From Adiantum capillus-veneris (taxonomy: Eukaryota; Streptophyta; Polypodiopsida; Polypodiales; Pteridaceae): a stretch of DNA of 64,000 bases. The notes beneath the pieces were generated by a model. That model was not told the DNA's origin, did not search any database, and saw only the letters and a program-made list of their open reading frames with translations. The stretch lies in NCBI GenBank assembly GCA_014529385.2, contig CM043958.1, positions 153,227,293-153,291,292 on the forward strand. Reading direction: 5' to 3'. Below are positions 11,320 to 22,710 of the stretch, in pieces. Both the position numbers and the translations under genes were made by a program. The stretch's first letter is position 1, and each line of letters starts with the position of its first letter.

Positions 11320-11950
11320 CGTCACAAGACGGGCACCACATGCCAATAGAAACGAACAGACTAAACAGACTTTTAGCACTTCAATAACCGCTGAACTCAA
11401 AGAGAGATGACAGGCGACACGGTGGCGGAATTCCACCCCAGAGAGTATTGGCCCAAACCTTGGCGCCCCTTTCACTATTTCTTTATAGTGCATTAACACA
11501 GTACAAGCCGATACTCCAGACTCTACATCTTCTCCGGGAAGCATACCAGAGAATGAGCCCTTATCACATATTTAAAAGCCCTTGGCCTATGAAAAGCCAT
11601 TTACATGAAAAGCCTTCAAACTCAAAAGCTTCTAGTCCAAAAGCAATGCCAAAAAGCTGTCAGTGTAAATCACGGAATTCTGTACAACTACCAACGCAAA
11701 TCGCGGGAATCCGTACGGCCTACCGCGTCAGCACTGTCAACGTGATTTTTGGAAACTGCCACGTCATCAGCTGCGAATCCTGCTTTATTTTAATTCTTTG
11801 TGTCACTTGGGGCCCCATCGGACAGGGTCCCCATAAGTTGGTAGGACTTCTTCTACTATTACTTGTTCTTCTTAGGGTTTAGGCCCCTCGACCGAGATCT
11901 GCAAGTTGGCTCCATTCTTCAGGGCTTTGACACGTCAGCAGTCTATGACA
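11320..11950 (-). repeat. 3' LTR of B
   Basis: It pairs with 15047-15635. On the plus strand it starts CGTCACAAG, where the other copy has TGTCACAAG, and ends CTATGACA. Length differs from the partner by small indels. Confidence 0.88.
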
Positions 11951-11962
11951 TCCCCCCTTCTT
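11951..11962 (-). promoter_or_regulatory. Polypurine tract of B
   Basis: Minus-strand AAGAAGGGGGGA directly upstream of the 3' LTR. Confidence 0.75.
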
Positions 11963-12446
11963 GGAAGAAAGTAATCGTCCGCGATTACAGCATATCTACA
12001 AAACAACTCAAGTTAGCTCAAACATTTCCGAGGGTCATTCCGAGGGACATTCCGAGGGACAATCAATTTTCTCTTTTTGTTAAGGAGTCAGCTTCTCCTT
12101 TCGGCTCTTTTGATCAAGGAGTTGGCTTCTCCTTTCTTCCAGTTCGGAACTCTTGATATGTTGGCGTAGTAAAATTAGCCATCACACCCAAACCGCACTG
12201 ATCTTCCACAGGCGTCTTGATGCACTAAAATTACATACCCAGGCAATCTCATCCAATTAGGAATATTCTGTGGTTGGCACATCACAATGCAACATAAATG
12301 CTCACATATGCATATTACAAGACACAACAAGCAGCGTCACTGAGCAGTCCCCCGAGACAAACGGTCTGCGATATGAAGCTACTCAACGACTACCTCGTCA
12401 CTCCCCCCGCATATAACCTAAAAAGTCCGGGCCATGAGCTTAGAGG
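11963..12446. other. Noncoding region of B where pol would be expected
   Basis: No RT, RNase H or integrase similarity is visible in either strand. A short direct repeat (CATTCCGAGGGACATTCCGAGGGACA) lies near 12035-12062. Confidence 0.6.
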
Positions 12447-12665
12447 ACTGTACAACCAAACGCTCCGAAGACCGCAGTCTACGTCGCTTGGAGGTTCAAG
12501 CATACAACCAAACGCTTCCCAGGCATCGGCCTGCATCGTTTGGAGGTTTTCTAGCATACAACGGAACGCTCCCAGACATTGGCCTGCGTCGTTCCGAGGT
12601 TTTCAAACATACAACGAAACGCTCCCCAGGCATCGGTCTACGTAGTTCCGAGGTTCAAACAATAC
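12447..12665 (+). repeat. Minisatellite inside B, about four units of about 60 bp
   Basis: Repeated units of the form CATACAACNAAACGCT...CAGGCATCGGCC...CGTCGNTTGGAGGTT follow each other with mismatches. Open frames here are by-products of the repeat. Confidence 0.75.
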
Positions 12666-12730
12666 CAAAACAGTTTCTCACTTCTCCACCCAGGAGTAAA
12701 ATCACCAATCATTGAAAACAGTATTAAAAC

Positions 12731-13163
12731 TGTCACAAAATGGTGACGTGGCAAACCCTCACACGCAAAGACACACTCCCAAAATGGGGCAGCAAAACCA
12801 GTGCAACAAGGCGGCTAGCCCCGTGAAACGCAGGTCTGCTGACGTGGCAATTCCGTACAGTCTGCTGACGTGGATGCTTTTTGGACAAGCCTTTGAAGCT
12901 TGCTTTATTCCACGCAAGAGAACTCTTCTGCTTTATTTTTTTATGCAAGAGAGGGAGAGAGAGAGAGAGAGCCTTGATGCTTTATTTCCAGCTTCCGCAA
13001 TTTCCGTTGCGGTTCGCGGGCTGCCACGTCAGCAGACTGAACGGAATTGCCACATCAGCAGAACTTCCGGGTTTCACGGGGTTGCCCTACTGCAGCGGTT
13101 CTGGTGCCCCATTTTGAGAGTGTGTCTGTGCGTTGGGGTTTGCCACGTCACCATTTTTTGACA
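12731..13163. mobile_element. Foldback/MITE-like element in B with TSD AAAAC
   Basis: The first roughly 140 bases (12731-12874) reappear as an imperfect reverse complement at 13020-13163, leaving a central part with a (GA)n tract. Both outer ends read TGTCA on their own strand. AAAAC occurs directly outside each end, at 12726-12730 and 13164-13168. There is no coding potential. The long inverted repeats and small size fit a MITE or foldback element; the superfamily is not clear. Confidence 0.82.
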
Positions 13164-13298
13164 AAAACCAGAGTCAAACAATTCAATTGGCACTAAGACA
13201 GGTTTAAAACAGATAGCATCCATTTCAAACAAACTTCAAACAATACTTTCTCAAACAATGTTCAAAAGTATCTAACTAGAAACAACTAGAGAGGTCAT

Positions 13299-13703
13299 TC
13301 AGGGCTTTGTTCGGACAATTGAACTTTGAGGACAACTGGCTTGCCCTTCTGCATCACGGTGATGGTCCTGTTCCAAACCTAGAGAGTTGCATCCATTCTT
13401 GTCGTGCCAAGGCATGCCCAAGAGAACGTCGCAATTGCCCAACTTCATAATGTGGAAATCGGCTTTTCCATGATAATCTTGTATAGTCACTAGAAGAGCA
13501 CCAATGAGCCCTACCACTTTCTGAGTTTGCCCCGTGGCTAGCTCAGCTTCAATTTCTCCACCCTCTGCATCATAATCAAAGTGCATCTGCTTCAAGAATT
13601 CTGGATAGAGGAAGTTCTCCATAGCTCCGGGGTCAAAGAAAATAAGGGCTTTCAAGCCGTTGACTTTTCCATAAGCTCTGCATAATTCATTAAAACTCTC
13701 CAC
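13299..13703 (-). pseudogene. Aspartic protease of B
   Basis: A short open frame of 134 codons. It contains LCRAYGKVNGLKALIFFDPG at the active site (again D-P-G) and CDVLLGMPWHDKNGCN for the second conserved block. It resembles the protease region of A1/A2 (ELCRAWGK...FFDPGA...CDVLLGIPW). The frame ends soon after the protease, and nothing like RT follows. It is out of register with the gag frame. Confidence 0.82.
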
Positions 13704-13726
13704 GTGTATACCATAAATACCGGGTA

Positions 13727-14700
13727 CTAGTCCAATAGCAGGTCTAGCCCAGGTTGCATTGAAGACGTCGAGACTCGCTCAGGACATGTATTGAACGTAT
13801 GCCCTCTTTGGAAACATTCAAAGCATCGGCCTTCTTGTAACAAGGCGTCTCGTTGACGGTATGCCAGACGAGGCCATAGAGGTTGGTTTTCACGGGATTC
13901 CTGAGAATTTGTTCGTTGGTGCCCGGAGTTCTGGTTAGTGGCCGAAGGTTCTTCTGTGGTAAACTCCAACTTTCCCTTCATGAGCTTGTAGCCGACCGCG
14001 GCATGGTCCATAAGCTCTTGCATGGTAGAGACTTGCTTGGAGAGAATATTCCTGCAATGGTGATGGTAGTCCAATGTAGCGCTCGCACTGGTCCTCCAAG
14101 GAAATGAACTTAAAGGACACCAGAACAGTCATCCATGGTTTTGGTGGCAAGCATTTTCAAGTTGCCCCACTCTGCCAAAATCCAGACTTCAAACATCGAA
14201 GTCATGTAACTACGTGCAAAAACTGTCTTGAAAGCTTGCCAGGTCCTTGGAGCACGCGGTTGTGTCGTGATTGACCTCCACCATTGCATAGCATTATCTT
14301 TAATAAATCCCACTGCTCGAGAAATCTTGGATTCTTCTGTATAGTTCCCCAAAGCATAGATGTTGTCGAACTGCTATAGGAATTGCAATGCTTTCTTGCG
14401 ATCTTTCACCCTGGAAAAAGTGAAAAATTTGATTGTCGTGCCGCCATCTTTGAAATCTTTGGGTTGGTTAGGCGCATATCTCGGGTATGGATAAAAGGGT
14501 ATCCATATGGGTTCCAACCATTGTAGCCTGGTGGCGGTGATGGTGGAGGTGGGGGCAATGGCGGTGGCAAAGGCGATTGCACTGGATCAGGGTCAGATGG
14601 CTACACCATATTCCTAAAGACTCCCCCGATCGAAACAGACGGCTGAGAAGGTTGCCGGTTGGAAGCTCTCGTACTTTCTGGTGCCAGAGAAGGAGGTACC
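13727..14700 (-). pseudogene. gag of B
   Basis: Read on the minus strand: a Pro-rich N-terminal part near 14520-14590 (runs such as PLPPPLPPPPPSPPPGYNG), a capsid-like region with IKDNAMQWWRSIT and YNGW/YPRYAPNQP words near 14110-14460, then a C-terminal zinc knuckle CFECFQRGHTFNTC (CX2CX4HX4C) near 13780-13840. Stops and frame changes at about 14110 and 14370 break it. The Trp-Trp word is shared with A-family gag. Role: RNA packaging. Confidence 0.8.
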
Positions 14701-15033
14701 ACCTAGGGCATCAGAGGGGTAACATGTAGTTCAAAAATTGTTGAAAACTTTGCAGCATCGGAATATTCTGCCGCGAAAGAATGTCATGAAGCTCGTTGAG
14801 CAGAAACTGCAAATATTCTGTTGAATCCATGAATTCCACGTCTTGGGTTCTTTATGGCTTTTGCCCTGTAAGACAGAACGATGCGATGTATGAAGGATGG
14901 GAGTGGCTAGCAAGTCCGGGGTCGGGACACGAAGATACTTCACATAAAATTCTAGTAGACTTTTGGAAACGCCGGTTTGCTCTGTCTGCTCTTTCATAGG
15001 ACCGGTATGCTTTCAGAAACGCACACGCCTGAT

Positions 15034-15045
15034 GCTCTGATACCA
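15034..15045 (-). promoter_or_regulatory. Primer-binding site of B (initiator tRNA-Met)
   Basis: Minus-strand TGGTATCAGAGC, the classical plant retrotransposon primer site for initiator tRNA-Met, one base from the 5' LTR. Confidence 0.9.
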
Positions 15046-15046
15046 C

Positions 15047-15635
15047 TGTCACAAGACGAGCACCACGTGCCAAGAGAAAAGAACAGCTTGAACAGACTTT
15101 TAGCCCTTCAATAACAACTTAACTGAAAGAGAGAGATGACACACGACACAGTGGCGGAATTTCATCCCAAAGAGTATTGGCCCCAAACATTGGCGCCCCT
15201 TTCGGTATTTCATCAACACAGTACAAGCCGGTACTCCAGACTCTGCACCTTCACCAGGAAGCATGCCAAAGAATGAGCCCTTAGCACATATTTAAAGGCC
15301 CTAGGCCTATGAAAGCAGATTACATGAAAAGCCTTCAAACTCAAAAGCTTCTAGTCCAAAAGCAATGCCAAAAAGCTGTCAGCGTAAACCACGGAATTCT
15401 GTACAACTGCCAGCGCAAAACACGAGAATCAGCACTGTCAACATGATTTCTGAAAACTGCCACGTCATCAGCTCCGAGTCTTACTTTATTTTAATTCTGT
15501 GTCACTTAGGACTCCATCGGTTCTCCATAAGTTGGTAGGACTTCTTCTGCTATTACTTGTTCTTCTTAGGGTTTAAGCCCCTCGGCCAGGATTTGCAAGT
15601 TGGCTCTATTCTTCACACGTAAGCAGTCTATGATA
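15047..15635 (-). repeat. 5' LTR of B
   Basis: It pairs with 11320-11950. Plus-strand start is TGTCACAAG and end is CTATGATA (TG of the minus-strand start mutated to TA). Confidence 0.88.
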
Positions 15636-15640
15636 CCAAT
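15636..15640. repeat. Target-site duplication of B (right), CCAAT
   Basis: Second copy of CCAAT. The A2 sequence resumes directly afterwards. Confidence 0.88.
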
Positions 15641-16354
15641 ACAAATGCCAACGAGTTATGCAGAGCATGGGGTAAAGTTAGAGATCAGACGGCACTCGTC
15701 TTCTTTGATCCAGGTGCTAAAGCAAACTTTATCGCACAAGGTTAGCTATGAAGCTGGGCATCAGAGCTGAATAGATGGGATGGGGTACACGACAGAGGCA
15801 GGGTTGGCATGTCCTGGCCACTCATAGTGTGTGCGTATGCATCTTTTGTCATATGTAGACACTAAAAAATTTATATCATGCCATTGGAAGAGTGCGATGC
15901 GCTACTTGGAATTCCATGGATGTTCAAAGTACATGGCGTGCTGGATGCCTTCAGCAAGACAATCACCCTTCAGCATAGGGACAAAACTCATGTTTTGGAT
16001 GTAAAGCTCAAACAAAGGGGAGTCTGTCCCTATTGTATCTGCTTCGGCTATCACTTCTATAATAAATCATCTTTCTGTGTACTTGATTTTTGCACGTGAT
16101 GTCTCAGATAATTGTCAGTCAAATTTATCTGTGCTAGATAAAGAAAGGTCAGCATTTTTGCAAGAGTTTACTGACTGTTTTTCAAATTCATTACCGTCGC
16201 AATTGCCGCCAGAGAGACCTGAGGACCATCGGATAGATTTGGTGCCAGGGTGTAGCCCACCAAATAGACCTCCCTACAAGGTTAGTGCGGCGCAGTAGAA
16301 AGAGATTATGGGCCAGGTTGAGGAGTTATTAGAGAAGGGGATGATTCAGCCAAC
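15641..16354 (+). pseudogene. Protease and start of RT of A2
   Basis: The A2 reading frame resumes with NELCRAWGKVRDQTALVFFD, then PGAKANF (protease active site, D-P-G form). CDALLGIPWMFKVHGVLDAF follows, then the linker [20 protein letters not shown] and the RT N-terminal [20 protein letters not shown]. It breaks off within the motif EKGMIQP at about 16354, where A1 continues with [20 protein letters not shown]. Frameshifts near 15740 and 16040 and a stop near 16296 disable it. The break coincides with the start of an inverted pol block. Confidence 0.85.
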
Positions 16355-17614
16355 TACCGTTCACATGGCCATACAATGTCCAACCATTTGCAACTTCAAA
16401 AAGAGGGTCTCAAAAATAAAACAAAAATCATTGGAAAGAAACCATCAACTAAGGTTAGCAATTGCCACGTCCTCGTGACATAGTTAACAGTTGCCACGTC
16501 CTCGTGACAGTATCAAGCAACTTCAGTCTGAAGAATACATCATTTATCTTCTCTTGAATCTCAAAAGAGCCATAATATCGCATACTTAGCTTTGGAAGAA
16601 GCCGCACCTTTCCCTTTCGTTTCCTCAAGCGCGCCTTCTCAAACCATAAGAGCACCCAATCATCTTCCTTCAGTTGCAAGTCGCATCGATGTTTATCAGC
16701 TGCCTTCTTATGCCGTGCTTGAGACTTCTCAAGAGACTCACGAACCTTGGCAAAAGCAGTGTCCAAATCTCTCCTACATTGATCCGCTTCAAAAATCTTA
16801 CCTTTGGTGTTTAGAAATGGAGGAACCTTCTTAGCACCCTCGATTACTTCAAATGGCGCCTTCCTCATCGATGAATGAACTGTGGTGTTGTAGGCAAACT
16901 CCACCAAGGGCAAGTACTTTTCCAATTGAGTCTTCTGATCCAAAATGTAAGACTTCAGTAAATCCAAAACCACCAAATTGGCTATCTCAGATTGCCCGTC
17001 CGTGTCTGTGAGTGGAATGCAAACAAGAACCATGTAACCGAAAAATCTGTGAAACAAATAGTCTCACCAAACGATCAGGCTTAACCCTCTTCTTTACCGG
17101 AATGAAGTGGGCCAATGCCATCATGCCCATACCAGGATCTCATCAAGCTCATCGACTTCTGGCATATCTTCTGGCACATCACCCACGAAGGGTCTTAGAA
17201 GACTCACGTGAAACGCATTATAAATCTTCCATGCATCAACCAATTTCAGCCTGTAAGCCACATCGCTGATCTTGTCAAGCACTTTTGATGTGAGCGGAAA
17301 ATCCAGTCCATCATTATATTAAACGTGGCAGGAGCATTTGTTAGCCCAAACGGCATCACTAGAAACTCATAAAGACCAAATGTCGTTCTGAACGCAGTCT
17401 TGTGCACATACTCTGGCCTTATACGAATTTGATGGTACCCACTTTTAAGGTCTATCCTGCTGAAAATTGCAGCACCCTCTATACGATCAAGAATATCATC
17501 AATCCTAGAAATAGGAAACCTATTCTTGATGGTATTCTTACTCAATGCACGGTAATCAATACACATGCGCCAAGAGCCATCCTTTTTTTGCACTAGGAGT
17601 ACTGGGGAGCAACC
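16355..17614 (-). pseudogene. Inverted and internally deleted pol block (RT, linker, integrase)
   Basis: Read from 17614 down on the minus strand there are three joined gypsy pol pieces. First is RT from [20 protein letters not shown] to [14 protein letters not shown] (17288-17614). Next is an integrase-to-chromodomain linker with VAYRLKL and FHVSLLRPFVGDVPEDMPE (about 17130-17283). Last is integrase from TDGQSEIANLVVLDLLKSYI to LSMRYYGSFEIQEKI (about 16500-17060). The pieces are out of normal order and large parts are missing. A short duplicated word containing TTGCCACGTCCTCGTGACA lies at 16453-16510. Confidence 0.82.
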
Positions 17615-18927
17615 GTTTCACCTGCAGACGGGAAGTTGGTCGGCACTGGAATTCGTATAGTAAGAGGATGTCTAGGCTCAGTTCATGATCTCTAGGCTCA
17701 GTTCAAGATCATGTAGGTCCCCCCGTCGCACTTAGCAAGTTGGTGGATACTAGGAAGTGAACTCAATAAAGGCACAAAGTCAAGGTGGGGTCACCAGAAG
17801 AAAGTACCCGTTAGTTGAGCCACATTGCATTTTTGGATGCGGTCCCAATGAGGATAGATGGTCAGAAGACCAATGGGAGCCCAATGGAAACATCTGCTAA
17901 AAATTAGAAAACTGCTATTTTGGGCCATGAAATCTGTTCGCGTCATTACCTCTAGAATGACAAGGGGAACTCTGCCGCAAAGTAACCACTCGGGAGATTT
18001 TTAAGCGGCAACCCCGAAACAGGAAATCGCTTCTAAACGTGCCAAGTGGCACATTTTAGTGCACTTTCCTCTTGCAAAAGAAGTGGCGTTGAATTTTAAA
18101 CTAGGAGAGAGCTCATTTGAAGTCTGTCAAGGTTAAGAGCTATTCACTTCAAGCTTTCCATCTCATGTGCAGTATGGTGCAAGAAGTCATGTCCTGCACA
18201 CCTCACACTGCTCTCTCTCTCTCTCTTCCCTACATGCAATAATGTGATGCCCCACAAGAGGACTCTTCATTTGACTCATGTACAACTGTGTGGTTATATG
18301 CGTTTTTGCTGAGGCAAGAGCCTCTCTGAGCAGGAGCGGGAGTAGCTAACTGCTGCTCCAAAAGCAGGCATCGGTGAGGGTGATAACCTCACCGTACAGG
18401 TGCATTTTCAACGTTGATTATGCGCTGAAATTGGACTTTTTTCAGCCATACGGACGCCAAAACCATTGGGAACAGTGCCACTCTGTTAGAGGATAGTTCG
18501 GGGACTGTTTAGGGCTGAAAACAGGGCAAAAACCAGTAAATACAGCGTACTGAATTTATTGTTTTTGGGCAGAAATCAGAGGGTTCATGTCAGTGGAAGT
18601 GAGTTCCAGCAGGGGAATTGGTTTCGAGCAAGTTTTGGAGCTGTTATGCTGTCGAAATTTTTCCAAAACAGGTGGTATCTAGCTGGATACAAGTAAAGAC
18701 TCTTCTTGTAAGTAACCCTCTTAAAGAATAAAGAAATACCGAAAGGGGCGCCAATTTTGGGGCCTACAGGTTGTCGGTATCTGCTCGGAGCATTCTAGCT
18801 TCCAAGCCGTGTGTGCTTAAGTGTTAATTTCCGTCGCAGGTTACCTTTGCAAAGTACTCTCTGTGTGTGACTAAAGTAAAGACTTTCGGATGAAAGCCAA
18901 AGCCTACTCCCCCACAAGGCGGTTTTA
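17615..18927 (+). repeat. 3' LTR of A2
   Basis: The region 18102-18927 matches the partial LTR at 1-827. Upstream, 17810-18100 matches the corresponding part of the A1 LTR (for example the GGGAGATTTTTA-GCGGCAACCCCGAAAC block). The exact start is unclear because the first 200 bases have diverged. It ends near 18927 (GGTTTTA for GGTTTCA). Confidence 0.75.
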
Positions 18928-19170
18928 GATACTTGAAAGATTCACAATGCTTTTCATGTGAGTCGCTTGAAACCTTTCAAGGGTGAGGTGCCAATCAACA
19001 GGGAGCCTGAGGAGCAACCTAAAGGAGGAGATTCTCGTTCCAAAACAGATATTGGCTCACAAAGAAAGGAAAGTGAAAGGTAAAGTGATACGCCAGTTCT
19101 TAGTTAAATTCAACACCTATCCGGCTGTCAAGTGCAGTGGAATTGAAATGGTGAAGATCTAGCTTTACAC
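18928..19170 (+). pseudogene. Gypsy integrase C-terminal/chromodomain fragment
   Basis: Directly after the LTR the plus strand encodes KIHNAFHVSRLKPFKGEVPI. A frameshift follows, then EILVPKQILAHKERKVKGK and RQFLVKFNTYP, a truncated chromodomain ending at a stop near 19164. It matches 3560-3850 of A1. Such sequence normally lies before an LTR, not after it, so this is probably part of an older element into which A2 inserted. Confidence 0.78.
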
Positions 19171-20856
19171 TTCCACAAATCCTTCAATTTCTTTCCTTGC
19201 GTTAGTGAATGCTTTATGCTTCAATAAATGTTCCTTTTACTTTCCTCTGAAGAGAGGGGCTGAGAGAATGCAATAGAGATGTGTAGAGGGAGAGAGGAAA
19301 AGAGAGAAGAGCGACACTCGATGGGGTCCCAACCAACCCTCTCAAGGACCCCTACACCGTTACCAATGTGGTAATTGCTTTAGATTGCGTAAATGGAATG
19401 TATACACAATGCAATACCTCAATGTAGACTCTACTGACTCGATAACGACAAATCACCGCGATAACTCCTCAAGAGGAGGCATCTCCAGAGCTGATTTGAT
19501 GCACCCTGGATCCTTCTTAATGTGGGATTGTGAATGGCCACCAAGGGTAGATCTGAGGCTGATTTGCGCTCCTGATGTGGGAGGAATGACAAGCTTCAAT
19601 GTTGGCTGCAAAAACGCAGATCTGCAACGAAAAACGCAGCAGATCTCTCGCGTAGAGCAAACTTCGTCGTCTTCAAGAAAGCTCAAAGAGAGAGATTGCC
19701 CAAAATCTGATGATCAATTTTCCTTCACACATGCCCTCGAAGGAACCTTTATATATAAAGGTACTAATCTAACCTTTTGAGTGCCCCTGACCCTTGGCTT
19801 TTCTATTGTCCAACCTTTGGCATTTCATTTATTCGACCTTTGGCTTTTCATTTGTCTGACCTTTGGCTTTTCAATTATCCAATCCCTTGGCTTATAAAAA
19901 GAAGGGCAACCCACTTTCAGGGAAAAATGCTTCCCTAAAGGCTACAATCTGAGATCAAAGAGATTAGTCTGGTTCTAGGGGCTTCTCGTGCTTCTCAAGG
20001 CTTCCAAAAGATAAAGTCTGTTGGGTAGCTACAGATTTAAGGGACATTGCAAATACTTCCCCTACCAATAGGCTCACAAGGGATCCCCTAGGATTTCTTA
20101 GTTTGAGGGTTGGCTCTAAATCATAGTCACATGCCATTTGGCACATCAAGCAAATGTGCACATGACAATGTAAAGCCAGTTGACCTTTAGTATCAATGTT
20201 CACAAGCTAGGTTAGCCTTCACAAACTATAGCCACCTTCAGTTGTCAAAGAGAATTGAACAAGTTGTGAGGCAAAATGTAGCATAAGTAGGATAGAAGCT
20301 ACAAAAACAAAGAGCTGTAAATATAAGCATTGTCTAACACTTGGAACAAGACACTAGTTGGCAAAATAGAGTTCCCAAAAGGCATTCCGAATTAACGACT
20401 ACAACTCAATGAAGGTGATGAACCTCGTGCTTCAATGAGACCTATGCTTAGAAGTGTCAAAACTAATTTTTGACATTATGGCCTTCTACAATCTTTGCAC
20501 TCATTACTATATGCATATGCACCAACATTAACTAGTCTATTAAAAAAACATCAATCTCTTAATAATTTTATATCACATAACTTTGAAAAGAAGTTCAAAA
20601 TTTATATCTAACACCTTGTAAAGCTATGTAAACAATTCATGCGACAGGTCAACTCAGTCATGTGGTCGTGTCACACGAACTACAAAACTAGTACACAAGT
20701 CATAAATATGCTCTATAAGCCAAAATCTTGGATCCCTGATACTTCGATGAGAGGAAAAGACTGGCCAAGAAGTAAGAGAAGGCACTTCAAAAGGAAGTAA
20801 ATTTTATATACGTGACGCTATTAAGTGCTTCCTGTAAGTTGCAGAGCTTCAGATAA
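19171..20856. other. Unassigned sequence with a TATA-like site and a short degenerate repeat
   Basis: A frame of 131 codons (19385-19780) is open on the plus strand but resembles nothing I know. TTTATATATAAAG lies at its end, near 19749-19761. Repeats of a roughly 32-bp unit with CCTTTGGCTTTTCA follow at about 19793-19893. The remainder shows no gene. It may be LTR-type sequence of an old element. Confidence 0.4.
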
Positions 20857-21120
20857 TTGTCATGGAGTCCCTCGCGCAATCGTCAAACGGGAATCAAACA
20901 TCCATCAACGTGCATTGATCAACTACACCCGCAGAATAACATGGGCAAACAGGCATCATTACGACGCCTGAATGCAAACCAGCTGAAAGCCCTAAATTTC
21001 AAACAGAAACGCAAAACGAAACAATCTGAACCTGGCGATCCTTTTGCCTGCGAGAAATTGTTTCACAATTCGGTGATCATCGGCAAGAGCTACTTTATGA
21101 TGACGATCCCACCAAAATAA
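20857..21120 (+). other. Short open frame, unknown
   Basis: An 87-codon frame, basic in its second half (NFKQKRKTKQSEPGD) and ending SYFMMTIPPK. I do not recognise it. No splice context or neighbouring coding sequence supports it as a gene. Confidence 0.2.
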
Positions 21121-22700
21121 AGAACCAGGATGGTAGGCCTAGCTAGGCCTTATAATATGAAATATGAGGGCTCTCCAAGACCTAGCCTATACGAGGCCAA
21201 TCCTTCATACATATCGTCAAGGTTCAAAAATCATAGGCTTTAGGAGAAGAAAAACTACCAACTAGAAACACAAACCCATAACAATTGTAGCAGCACTAAT
21301 AATTGTAGCAAATCATATTATGTAAAGCTTCATTTATTCAATAATATTATCAGATTGATGCGGTTTGATTTCACCCCTCAAAATTACTCTGCAAAGTCTG
21401 CAAATGGAAAAATCATACTCTTGATGACACAAAAAAGTTTGGTTGTACTTAGAATGCATGTTTGATGCTTTAAAAGTGGATTTCTCTTTGCAACTCAATA
21501 AACTACCTACAAAGCGAATGTCGTGCCTTGAAAATTCTATAAACCTTAAAGGTCATTCAAAGGCCACCATGAGAATATTCTAGCAATTCTAACTCAAGCT
21601 CAGGTGAATGAAAAACAACATTGAAGAGGGTAATGAAATTGGAATGTGCAAAGTACAAAGAACTTGCTTGAACTCCACAAACACAATTTCTTATCGCATT
21701 GAAAAGATTTCCCTGTTTTTGTTTGATCGAGTGCATTGCACTTGGGAAAAATGTATGATTGCTCCTTGTTGTAGGGTTTCTCATTGATCGCTTCTTAATT
21801 ACTTTTTCAATCCCCTCCCCAGTCCCCAACCCCCTTCAAATTTTCTACAAAGATTGCTTCCTTTAGCTAGCAAGTTTGATAAAGTGTCTTGGCTATCAAA
21901 TTGTGGTTTATCAAGGTTGTTGTAACAATAGCAATTCCTTTGTCCTCAAGAATTTCTTATACAAACATAGCAGGTCATAGAAATTGTTCAATCTCATTGA
22001 ATTTATTGAATGTGCAACCCAAACATAATTTATTTTTCAAGTTTAAAGGGTTCCATATAAAGGGGAAAATTTTGAGCTTTTGAACCCATGAACGTTCTTT
22101 ACTTCATGGAAGAGGATGGAATAAAAGTGCCAAAGATGAGCATATCATAGCCCATCTACCAATGGTGAAATAGGCGGAGAGAGGTGGAGAAGTAGAACCC
22201 CTCCTGAAGTAGAACACTCTGACCAAACGAGAAAGGATGTCAATGTTGAGAACAACATGGCAACACACCTAGTCCAAAGGAACTTACGTAGGAGAAGGGC
22301 AAGGGGCGAATGAAGAGGCTAGAGGGCAATGTTGGCAACTGATATCTCGATCAAGGTATTGGGGGCAATAGCGTTAGAAGCTATCTCGGTCACAAGTGAA
22401 CCATCACCATCTACATCTCTACAACAATGACGTTGTCTCCAATAACCCCTAGTTGCACTATCTCATGTCTTTTACAATACATGTAACTAGATTGTAACTT
22501 GCAAATAACAAGATTAACCCTTGTATTGACAAATCATGATAATTAATTCATGTAGACATACAAGACAAGGAGAATTAGACATGGTAGTCCCAAAAATTTT
22601 CCACATATTTTAGAATCAACTACCCCTTCTTCTCGAGCTTAAAAGCATGAAAAGCCATAAGCATGTCGTCTTTGGCTTTATTCATCAAGAATTGCCGCAT
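21121..22700. other. No gene seen
   Basis: AT-rich sequence without convincing open frames, repeats or element ends in either strand. Confidence 0.5.
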
Positions 22701-22710
22701 AATAGAAATT

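Larger units (their letters stand above)
11320..15635 (-). mobile_element. Element B: LTR retrotransposon with gag and protease but no polymerase, minus strand
   Basis: A 4.3-kb element with LTRs of about 590-630 bases, a primer-binding site for initiator tRNA-Met, a polypurine tract and a five-base target duplication. Only gag and protease are recognisable. The space where RT, RNase H and integrase should lie (11963-13298) is noncoding, with a minisatellite and a foldback insertion. It would need polymerase and integrase from another element. It interrupts A2 between the gag zinc knuckle and the protease. Confidence 0.9.

Noticed and set aside
19385-19780. 131-codon open frame with a TATA-like word at its end
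   Set aside because: No recognisable domain. The TATA-like word is at the wrong end to drive it. Not called as a gene.
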